A DNA stretch of 13,159 nucleotides, from contig JBAUID010000010.1 of assembly GCA_049680625.1 (NCBI GenBank), positions 1 to 13,159 of the forward strand, in the 5' to 3' direction. Of the stretch, positions 6,990-13,043 are shown piece by piece. The notes under the pieces were generated by a model. That model worked only from the letters and a program-made list of their open reading frames with translations. It was not told the DNA's origin and did no database searches. The position numbers and the translations under genes were made by a program. How positions within the stretch are numbered: position 1 is the stretch's first letter; every line of letters starts with the position of its first letter. This DNA is from JAUIAI01 sp049680625 (GTDB lineage Bacteria; Pseudomonadota; Gammaproteobacteria; Burkholderiales; Burkholderiaceae_E).

Positions 6990-8114
6990 CTATCCGGTGA
7001 GGCAGGCCGGATCAAACGCATAATCGCCCGCCAGCCAGTCCAGTAACTCGCGGGCAAACGGCGCGGATTGTTCCGCCTGCAAAAAGCCTTCATAGCGACG
7101 CCGCAATTTGATCATGTCTTGCTCGCTCATGCCGTCCAGGCCATTATCCTGAAGCTCGATGACGTCTTGTATCAGTGCCGCACCCATGGCTGAGCCACAT
7201 TCGCTGATACAGGCTTGCTCGAACGCCTGCTGCGGGTCGTAGTCGGGCTGCCGGTAGCTGGCGGATAACGAACGCAACGGGATACGAGACAACCACGGCT
7301 GATTCATCGGGTTCACTGCATGTCCGTTGGCCCCGTCAAGCAAAGCCTGCCGTCCGCTGAAAGCCCTGAGATGTAAAAACCGTGACGTGGCCGAGCCATC
7401 ATTAACCGGATAGTTATCCCATAAGAACGGCCGGCGACCCAACATCTGGGCCACTTGCGAAAGATGTTGCGCATCGTAATGAGTTGAACAAACCTGGGGC
7501 CCTGTCCAGAACAAGTCAATGGCCGGATCCAATTGTGACCCGATATCCTCCCAGTAGTTTGCCGGCCGCTGACCAAAAACGCTTTCAAGAACCGGGTCGG
7601 TTGAGTAATAGGTTGGACACATCACAATTCGCTGGGCACGACAATGCTCGGCAACGAAATGAGCAACCGCAACCTGGGTTTGTGCCAGGCCTGGCATATC
7701 CCCTCGCATGTCATCAAAGAGCACACACAACAAGTCAATACCTACTGAATTCAATTCGTCGAGTTTGCGCCGCAAAACGGCTTGCTCCGTTACGCCAAAC
7801 CGCCGGTAGATTTCAAACGGGCTTAAGCCAATACCAAACATCATGCCGGCACGCTGACAGGCGTCACTGACCCGGCCCACTCTTAAGCGAATGTCCTCTG
7901 GCCATGGATGCTCCCATTGGCGGCGCAAGAACGCATCGTCTTTGGGCGCGTAGATATAAGACTGGAAGCCAGCGTCTTTGAGAAAAGGCTGAAAAGACTC
8001 GCGCACTGCCCACGGCCACGGTCGCCCGAAGAATCCCTCGATCAGATGTAAAGGCAACTCGGCGGCAATCGGAGCGAATGCCCGGTCGGCAGTTTGGGTT
8101 ACAAGCGGCGGCAC
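6990..8114 (-). CDS. GH84 family beta-N-acetylglucosaminidase (O-GlcNAcase-like catalytic domain)
   Basis: The 374-residue protein is almost entirely a GH84/NAGidase catalytic barrel. Seen in order: LIEGFFGRPWPW (24-35), YIYAPKDD (53-60), RRKLDELNSVGIDLLCVLFDDM (115-136) with the adjacent catalytic aspartates D134-D135, CPTYY (166-170), FWTGPQVCS (202-210) and WDNYPVND (232-239). These match the human OGA and bacterial hyaluronidase-type NAGidase core, where the Asp pair performs substrate-assisted catalysis and WDN...ND binds the sugar, so it should be active on terminal beta-GlcNAc. The substrate is unknown. A short helical tail (300-374) follows. The start is GTG at 8114; a stop lies 8 codons upstream, no in-frame ATG precedes residue 91, and the conserved fold begins at about residue 22. 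No signal peptide or membrane segment is seen, so it is probably cytoplasmic. It is convergent with dapB and divergent from the CAP gene. Confidence 0.92.
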   Translation of the reverse strand: MPPLVTQTADRAFAPIAAELPLHLIEGFFGRPWPWAVRESFQPFLKDAGFQSYIYAPKDDAFLRRQWEHPWPEDIRLRVGRVSDACQRAGMMFGIGLSPFEIYRRFGVTEQAVLRRKLDELNSVGIDLLCVLFDDMRGDMPGLAQTQVAVAHFVAEHCRAQRIVMCPTYYSTDPVLESVFGQRPANYWEDIGSQLDPAIDLFWTGPQVCSTHYDAQHLSQVAQMLGRRPFLWDNYPVNDGSATSRFLHLRAFSGRQALLDGANGHAVNPMNQPWLSRIPLRSLSASYRQPDYDPQQAFEQACISECGSAMGAALIQDVIELQDNGLDGMSEQDMIKLRRRYEGFLQAEQSAPFARELLDWLAGDYAFDPACLTG

Positions 8115-8301
8115 AGGGTTTTGGCGGGCAGGGTTCTAAACATTCAGTGTAACCGAGCCGCCACAAGCGCCAAACGCAGACCTGCCAGTGTACCTCCCCC
8201 GATGCCTGCATAGGTCCAACCGGCAACCCAGTGGCGCTTAACGGGCGGCCGTCCGCGACCAGCCCGCGACCATTGATCCGGCAGGCACTGCGCACAACCC
8301 G

Positions 8302-9090
8302 ATGATTCCGTTTAATGACCACGTACCCACCAAAAGGTCGGATCGCCAATTGGTGTGGAAAACGCAGAAATGCACCGAACTGGCAGAGAACCGATTGAAC
8401 GAACAAGCGATTGAGAATCGAACCATCCTCTGGTGCACTACCGCCGTGCTGGTGGGAGCAACCCTGTGGGCGAGCGTGGCCAGCGCGCAAAGTCTGGATG
8501 GTGCAGGAGCCAGTACGGCTGACATCGCCCGTGACGCAGCATTGGCCGGTGAACAAACCGCAGTCAATCTGATCAATACCGAGGCCCGCAAGCGTGCTGC
8601 CGCCTTGATAAACAACATCCGAACCAAGCTCGACGCCTGTGGCGACAATGGCATGCTGGCCGTTCAGGCTGAACCCGCCGCAACAAAAGCAACGACGACA
8701 GTGCCCTCCCGACCGTCGCTTAACTGGAATCCGCTGCTTGATCTTGCCGCCAGCGATCATGCCATTGCGATGGCACGGCAGCAATTTTTTGATCATACCG
8801 ATCCGCAGGGAAGAACAGTCGGACAACGAGTAAAAGCGGTTGGCTATCGCTGGCGAGTTGTCGGTGAAAATCTGGCCGCAGGCCAGGACTCGGTGGACGA
8901 AGCTGTTCGCGGATGGCTACTGTCAACCAGCCACTGCAATATCTTGCTGGATGCGCGTTTTTCCGAATTTGGTCTTGCCCGGGTCAATGCTCAAAACCCA
9001 CTGGACCCGTATCGCACGTATTGGGCATTGGTGGTTGCCCAGCCAAAACAGGCACGAGCCAAGGCTACTGCCCGGGCAGTTGCCCGTTAA
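8302..9090 (+). CDS. Secreted CAP/SCP-domain (YkwD-like) protein
   Basis: Counting from ATG 8302, a hydrophobic stretch TILWCTTAVLVGATLWASVASAQS (41-64) is a probable signal peptide ending at an AxA site. The CAP domain follows: NTEARKRAAALINNIRTKLDACGD, then LNWNPLLDLAASDHAIAMARQQFFDHTDPQGRTVGQRVKAVGY, GENLAAGQ (188-195), WLLSTSHCNILL and YWALVVAQP. The cavity tetrad appears complete: H153, E189, E200, H211. Bacterial members with Cys near the start of the domain and in SxxHC are common (C113 and C212 here). The function of bacterial CAP proteins is largely unknown; an extracytoplasmic role is inferred. The first ATG gives an improbable 40-residue charged leader with no Shine-Dalgarno. A TTG at 8395 with AGAGA six bases upstream would give a normal signal peptide and may be the true start. 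The 3' end overlaps dsbD by 26 bp tail-to-tail. Confidence 0.88.
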   Translation: MIPFNDHVPTKRSDRQLVWKTQKCTELAENRLNEQAIENRTILWCTTAVLVGATLWASVASAQSLDGAGASTADIARDAALAGEQTAVNLINTEARKRAAALINNIRTKLDACGDNGMLAVQAEPAATKATTTVPSRPSLNWNPLLDLAASDHAIAMARQQFFDHTDPQGRTVGQRVKAVGYRWRVVGENLAAGQDSVDEAVRGWLLSTSHCNILLDARFSEFGLARVNAQNPLDPYRTYWALVVAQPKQARAKATARAVAR

Positions 9091-11731
9091 TGGCATTCAG
9101 GACGATCGTCTCTGTGAGAATTTCTGGCAGCACCACAGGTGGCTTGCCGTCGGGACGGTATAACAGGTAAAAGGGCACACTATTTCGACCATGGCGCGCC
9201 AGTTCAGCAGTAATAGCCGGATCTTGGTTTGTCCAGTCGGCCTGGAACAAGCGCACCCGATTATTCGCCAGCGCATCAAGCACGGATGCGCGACCCAACA
9301 CGAGCTTCTTGTTGACCTGGCAGGTAACACACCAGGCCGCCGTAAAGTCGATAAATACTGAGTCGCCGCGGGCCAGTGCTGCTTGTACATTGGCTGTCGA
9401 CCAAGGCTGCCAGCCGGCTTGCGCGTGCTCCGCCGCCGGCACCCGGGCAACAGTTGACCCAGGCCAACTAAGCGCAACCGCGCTGCCAATCAACACAATT
9501 GACAGCGCCAACGCCATTTCGCGCCAGCGACGACCTGCCTGCACAAACCGACCGAATACCCAAAAACCCAGGGCCAGCATCACCATCCCCATTAAGACCC
9601 GCAAGACACCATCAATGCCGACTTGCTGGCCAAGCACCCAGACGAGCCACGCAGCTGCCGCAAACATCGGAAATGCCAACAACTGTTTCAGCGTTTCCAT
9701 CCACGCGCCGGGCCGTGGCAACCAACGCAACCAGCCCGGCATCAACCCAAGCAGCAGATAGGGAATAGCCATCCCGACACCCAGTGCGGCGAACACGATC
9801 AGCGTGGTTGCCGATGGCTGAGTCAAGGTATAACCAAGCGCCGAACCCATAAACGGCGCTGTGCACGGGGTTGCCACCAATACCGCCAGAACCCCTGAGA
9901 AAAATGCCCGGGTATTCGAGCCCCCTTTAACGGCACCACCGGATGACCCAGCGGGCGCAGCGGCCGCGGCAACCCCGGCAGTATCGAACTGACCCAGGCG
10001 GGTGAGGCTGCTGCCGACCTCAAATAAGCCGGCAAAATTCAGGCCTATGGCGAGAAACAGCAATGCCATGAATGCAACAAAGACCGGAGACTGTAACTGG
10101 AAGCCCCAGCCGACTGCCTGCCCCGCCGACTTCAGAGCCAGCAGAAAAATGGCTAGCGCCAGGAAAGACAAAACCACCCCGGCGGCAAACCAAAGGCAGC
10201 CATTACGAACGCTGGTGCGTTGCGCCTGGGTGAGATCAGAAGCGCCCGTGCCACTGCCGGCAAAACCGAGAATTTTCAGTCCAATCACAGGAAACACGCA
10301 CGGCATCAGGTTCAATATCAAGCCGCCAACCAGGGCCAGCATCAGAACGGCAACTAACGTAGCACCGGTAGTCGTCGAGGCGGCTGCAGCTGGCAAGACA
10401 GACGGAACAGTGTTGATTGACGACGACATCCCGCCAGCTGTTGGCTCACCCAGCCGCTCACCCAGCCGCTCACCCAGCCGATTTCGGAGCAGCGAGCCCG
10501 CGCCACCGGTAGCCGCGAGAAGTTTGCCTGCAGCCCCCCGTTGTTGCTCGAGAAAGGCGACCGCATGGCCGTTGATCTCGCCAAGATGAGTGCCACCGGT
10601 AAAACCCGACACCTTCGCTTGCAAGTCGCCCGTCACCAGAACCGATTGGTTATCGTCAAAAACCAGCAATCCGTTCACCGCATCTTTCAGGGTTTTCTTG
10701 ACCGTGCCACTGAGTAAATCGGGGCTTAGAGGAATTTCGAGCCGCCAGCCGCCATCCCCATCGAGCTGATGCAATGACTGAGCGCCGGCATGGACAATAG
10801 TGTCTGGCTCAAGCCCAAAATACTCGATTCGACTCGGCTTACCCGACACCAGTGTGGCAGGGACATGCAGATGCAACATGTTGCCTACGACTGCCGCGGC
10901 TACCGTCACCGTGTCGCGCGGCAGTTCGCGCTCGGCATCGGTGAAACGCCAGGCGTTGCTTCCTGGTTGGCCGGCCGCTTGACTCGATGTTGTGCTGCTG
11001 GCGGCCACCGGCAGGCTCAGGGTCAGCGTCGCCTCACCGGGTACACAAACTTCGCGGCAGACCAGCCACTGCGCCAGCGCCGAAAACGTCAGCGCTTTGC
11101 CGCTGATTTCTTTTGCGGCCATGACATCGCGCATTAAGACCACGTCGCGGTCATAGCCCAGGTTCGCCAACGGACCAATTAGAAACCGCGACGGGCGCGG
11201 CCATGCCACATCCCCGGCTGAAAATCCGCTCGGCAAGCTAAGCTTAAACTGAGTTGGTAACCCGGAATCACCAGGATTAACCCAGTAGGTATGCCATTGC
11301 GGTTCGTGTTTAAGCCGCAAGCCCAGCTTGAACGCCTGGCCCGGCGCGACGGCGTCAACACTGGCGATTAATTCGACTTCAACCGCACCAACCCGCTGAA
11401 TCGCCTGCGCAGCCCCAGCCACCGTGGGCACCAGTGCGATAACAAGACATGCCGCGAGCATCGTCATCAGGCGGCGCGCCAGCCAGCGCAAAGATCCGCT
11501 AAAAACCGGACCCGACGCGAAACCCGATGCCACGCCCAAAGCCCGGCCGCTATCCCGTTGCCGGAGCTGTAATTGCTGATGCTCAAATTGCTGACTTTGT
11601 TGCTGCTGTTGCTGTCGTGGGCTCGTCGTCGGCGCCCCGCTCTGTCCGTCCCGGCAAGGCTGGCATGCCACTCTCGCCCTGCGTTGGGCTCGCGACTGAA
11701 GTGTGGGAACGTAAGATTTGAAAGGCATCAT
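9065..11731 (-). CDS. dsbD: Thiol:disulfide interchange protein DsbD (ScsB-like, long form)
   Basis: DsbD moves electrons from cytoplasmic thioredoxin across the inner membrane to periplasmic partners, for disulfide isomerisation and cytochrome c maturation. Numbered from ATG 11731 (888 residues): signal-like segment ~81-107; periplasmic domain with WHTYWVNPGDSGLPT (147-160) and a cysteine pair in VCREVC (C225, C229); membrane region ~455-755 with the paired cysteines in LMPCVFP (C478) and TPCTAPF (C623); C-terminal thioredoxin domain with FTAAWCVTC (C801, C804). All three redox pairs are present. Length is well above E. coli DsbD (565); the long N-terminal domain is ScsB-like. Residues 1-80 are polar with a Gln-rich run (40-59). 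The true start may be TTG at 11491, giving MRWLARRLMTMLAACLVIAL, a good signal peptide, although AGAGA does precede the ATG pair at 11731/11728. A 12-bp triplicated repeat encodes RLGE units near 418-429. Confidence 0.94.
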   Translation of the reverse strand: MMPFKSYVPTLQSRAQRRARVACQPCRDGQSGAPTTSPRQQQQQQSQQFEHQQLQLRQRDSGRALGVASGFASGPVFSGSLRWLARRLMTMLAACLVIALVPTVAGAAQAIQRVGAVEVELIASVDAVAPGQAFKLGLRLKHEPQWHTYWVNPGDSGLPTQFKLSLPSGFSAGDVAWPRPSRFLIGPLANLGYDRDVVLMRDVMAAKEISGKALTFSALAQWLVCREVCVPGEATLTLSLPVAASSTTSSQAAGQPGSNAWRFTDAERELPRDTVTVAAAVVGNMLHLHVPATLVSGKPSRIEYFGLEPDTIVHAGAQSLHQLDGDGGWRLEIPLSPDLLSGTVKKTLKDAVNGLLVFDDNQSVLVTGDLQAKVSGFTGGTHLGEINGHAVAFLEQQRGAAGKLLAATGGAGSLLRNRLGERLGERLGEPTAGGMSSSINTVPSVLPAAAASTTTGATLVAVLMLALVGGLILNLMPCVFPVIGLKILGFAGSGTGASDLTQAQRTSVRNGCLWFAAGVVLSFLALAIFLLALKSAGQAVGWGFQLQSPVFVAFMALLFLAIGLNFAGLFEVGSSLTRLGQFDTAGVAAAAAPAGSSGGAVKGGSNTRAFFSGVLAVLVATPCTAPFMGSALGYTLTQPSATTLIVFAALGVGMAIPYLLLGLMPGWLRWLPRPGAWMETLKQLLAFPMFAAAAWLVWVLGQQVGIDGVLRVLMGMVMLALGFWVFGRFVQAGRRWREMALALSIVLIGSAVALSWPGSTVARVPAAEHAQAGWQPWSTANVQAALARGDSVFIDFTAAWCVTCQVNKKLVLGRASVLDALANNRVRLFQADWTNQDPAITAELARHGRNSVPFYLLYRPDGKPPVVLPEILTETIVLNAINGQLPGQ
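9067..9080. other. 14-bp perfect palindrome in the overlap of the convergent CAP and dsbD genes
   Basis: ACTGCCCGGGCAGT spans the last codons of both genes and can form a short GC-rich hairpin in either transcript. There is no U-tract, so it is not a clear terminator. It could help separate two converging transcripts (inference). Confidence 0.3.
10444..10479. repeat. Three perfect 12-bp tandem repeats inside dsbD
   Basis: The unit GCTCACCCAGCC occurs three times head to tail without mismatch. On the dsbD strand it encodes repeated Arg-Leu-Gly-Glu units in a linker between the periplasmic domain and the first membrane segment. Because 12 is a multiple of three, copy-number change keeps the frame and would only alter linker length. 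Confidence 0.9.
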
Positions 11732-11775
11732 TTCTCTAGTTTACCGGCCAGGGGGCAAAAAAACCTGAACGGGTT

Positions 11776-11806
11776 AACATAGCAGGCTGAATTACGGCAC
11801 GCCCAA
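11776..11806 (-). promoter_or_regulatory. Weak candidate promoter of dsbD
   Basis: On the minus strand TATGTT (11776-11781) is preceded by TG one base away, an extended -10 form, with TTGGGC (11801-11806) 19 bp upstream. This would start transcription near 11769, about 38 nt before the ATG. A seven-T run follows in the leader (11757-11763). The hexamer match is modest and other promoters are possible. Confidence 0.25.
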
Positions 11807-11962
11807 CCGACGGTTTTGCAGTATCTGTGACACCAACGGCACCAATAATATCGGGTAAGCGTGGTGGCCGCTCTGATAACTCCGAAATTGCGATTGGGCC
11901 ATTGCGTCATTGCGTCACACTGTACAACCACCACAAGGGGCGATTCGGGAAACCGGAAGCCT

Positions 11963-11997
11963 GGGAACACGGGAACACGGGAACACGGGAACACGGG
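11963..11997. repeat. Octamer tandem repeat GGGAACAC x4 in the leader of the zapB-like gene
   Basis: Four exact copies of GGGAACAC plus a trailing GGG end two bases before the ATG at 12000. The last full copy places GGGA at 11987-11990, 9 nt before the start codon, so the repeat itself supplies the likely Shine-Dalgarno. The rest of the 268-bp gap between dsbD and this gene (11732-11999) holds no gene; it has a short CATTGCGT duplication near 11900-11915 and the weak dsbD promoter. Confidence 0.9.
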
Positions 11998-11999
11998 TA

Positions 12000-12218
12000 A
12001 TGAATGAAGACATCGACGCTTTAAGCGTCCGAATCAACCGGCTGCTAACGCTGATGAAAAAACTCAGTGACGACAACATTCGCCTGCGCGCTGAACTGGA
12101 AAAAGACAGTGCCACTCGTCAACAACTGGAAGCGTCCATTAAAGAGGCCCGGGTTCGGGTCGAGGCAGCCCTGGCCCGACTGCCGCTGACCGCTGAATCA
12201 GAAGAGGAGACCGCTTAA
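12000..12218 (+). CDS. Small coiled-coil protein upstream of zapA (TIGR02449 type, ZapB/ZauP-like)
   Basis: The 72-residue product, MNEDIDALSVRINRLLTLMKKLSDDNIRLRAELEK..., is almost all charged heptad-like helix with Leu/Ile at a and d positions (residues ~5-60) and an acidic tail. This matches the small coiled-coil family encoded directly before zapA in gammaproteobacteria and resembles ZapB and Caulobacter ZauP, which cooperate with ZapA at the FtsZ ring. The role here is inferred from position and composition. The ATG at 12000 is preferred: an upstream in-frame ATG at 11910 would translate the octamer repeat into an atypical leader. The stop codon TAA abuts the zapA ATG, so the two are translationally linked. 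Confidence 0.85.
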   Translation: MNEDIDALSVRINRLLTLMKKLSDDNIRLRAELEKDSATRQQLEASIKEARVRVEAALARLPLTAESEEETA

Positions 12219-12560
12219 ATGGCGACCAACAAAGCCCCCGCTGTCCAGGCCCCCAGTGAACAAATCGAGGTGGTGATCCTTGACCGCGACTTCAAGCTTG
12301 CCGTTGCGCCGAGTGAAAAACCGCAACTTGAACGCGCTGTAAGACTAGTCGATGAAAAAATGCGTTCCTTACGCGATACCGGAAAAATTGCCGGCATCGA
12401 CCGAATCGCCGTGATGGCTGCGCTGCAAATCGCCAACGAACTCGTAGCCTTGCGCGGTGCGTCACCGAAGGGCAGTGCCGCTGAGAAAAACCTCAACAAA
12501 ATTCGCAGGATGAATGACGATCTCGAAGCGGAACTGAAACGTCAGGAAAGCCTGTTCTGA
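12219..12560 (+). CDS. zapA: Cell division protein ZapA
   Basis: ZapA binds and bundles FtsZ filaments at mid-cell. The 113-residue protein has the expected layout: a short N-terminal extension, the globular head with VVILDRDFKLAVAPSEKPQLERAVRLVDEKMRSLRDTGKIAGIDRIAVMAALQIANEL (about 18-75), then a coiled-coil tail rich in Asn, Glu, Lys and Leu ending in LKRQESLF. AGAGGAGA lies shortly before its ATG inside the end of the upstream gene. It begins immediately after the stop of the coiled-coil gene, forming an operon. In gammaproteobacteria zapA is commonly followed by the 6S RNA gene, which fits what is seen downstream. Confidence 0.95.
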   Translation: MATNKAPAVQAPSEQIEVVILDRDFKLAVAPSEKPQLERAVRLVDEKMRSLRDTGKIAGIDRIAVMAALQIANELVALRGASPKGSAAEKNLNKIRRMNDDLEAELKRQESLF

Positions 12561-12806
12561 TTTTGCTTCCTTCATAACAGTAATTACGGCTACGGTCAGC
12601 CCGGCCAGATGAATAACTCAAGCCGTTGAGATCACACGCAGCATTCACACAAACCTCATTGACCGGGTGCCGCCGCGGCGATAACTTCCCTTGGTTTTGT
12701 GCGCCGGAACAAAATATAAAGCTATCGTCATCCTATACCCGATAGACGGCAAATACCCGGGCTAAGGGATGGGTTTTCGGCTACCGATCACGATACGACA
12801 AACGGC

Positions 12807-12821
12807 TTGCCAAATTGGCAA
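12807..12821. promoter_or_regulatory. Perfect 7-1-7 palindrome upstream of the 6S RNA promoter
   Basis: TTGCCAA-A-TTGGCAA is a perfect inverted repeat centred at 12814, about 50 bp upstream of the predicted start of the 6S RNA. Position and symmetry suggest a binding site for a dimeric activator or other regulator. It has the same TTGGC/GCCAA arms as the palindrome at 5537-5549, in the opposite order. Confidence 0.5.
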
Positions 12822-12826
12822 CAAAA

Positions 12827-12857
12827 TTGTTTGCGACCTAATTTGATGGCATACAAT
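12827..12857 (+). promoter_or_regulatory. Promoter of the 6S RNA candidate
   Basis: TACAAT (12852-12857) matches the -10 consensus in five of six positions. The -35 is ambiguous: TTGTTT (12827-12832, 19-bp spacer) or TTGCGA (12831-12836, 15-bp spacer). A start about 7 bp after the -10 falls at 12864, exactly where the left arm of the RNA's closing stem begins. Confidence 0.55.
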
Positions 12858-12863
12858 GGAGCT

Positions 12864-13042
12864 GCTTCTGAAGTACCGGTGGGATCAAATATTCCTTGTG
12901 CCAATGAGCGAAAATAGGTTACCGCCTCTGAGCGATGCTGTTGTGATCACCCCTCGTCGGATGAACCTGATGCATCACCTGGCCGTAGCCGACCTGAAAC
13001 GCAGGTTTTCAGGGTGATGGTTCCAACCGGTCACTTCGGAGC
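12864..13042 (+). ncRNA. ssrS: Candidate 6S RNA
   Basis: 6S RNA is a ~180-nt RNA that mimics an open promoter and binds the sigma70 RNA polymerase holoenzyme. Position supports this: it directly follows zapA, as in many gammaproteobacteria. The structure also fits. The first 21 nt (12864-12884) pair with the last ~22 nt (13021-13042) in a stem of about 20 bp broken only by small bulges: GCUUC/GGAGC, GAAGU/ACUUC, ACCGGU/ACCGGU, then GGGA/UUCC. Length is 179 nt. The interior holds a CCUCUGAGCGAU segment like the conserved 5' side of the central bubble. On the 3' side there is a small hairpin CCTGAAA/TTTCAGG (12993-13013), comparable to the one in E. coli 6S RNA. A -10 element lies 7 bp before the predicted 5' end. 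The neighbour ygfA, if present, would be beyond the window. Identity was not checked with a covariance model. Confidence 0.68.
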
Positions 13043-13043
13043 A

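Larger units (their letters stand above)
12561..12863. other. Non-coding interval between zapA and the 6S RNA candidate
   Basis: No credible reading frame is present. It contains a small hairpin CTCAA-GCCG-TTGAG (12617-12630), a 6-bp inverted repeat CTATCG/CGATAG with a 12-nt loop (12722-12745), a TTTTGT/ACAAAA inverted repeat near 12696-12715, and at its right end the palindrome and promoter listed separately. No zapA terminator with a U-tract is seen. GGTTTTCG, the half-site of the hairpin repeats at the right end of the window, occurs once here, at 12773-12780. Confidence 0.6.

Noticed and set aside
6963..7008. GGCCTGC/GCAGGCC inverted repeat across the dapB/GH84 junction as a bidirectional terminator
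   Set aside because: The arms are 32 nt apart, mostly inside coding sequence, and no U-tract follows on either side.
7864..8826. A 320-codon minus-strand frame over the GH84 start and CAP gene
   Set aside because: It is antisense to the well-supported CAP domain and overlaps the GH84 5' end; its sequence has no recognisable domain.
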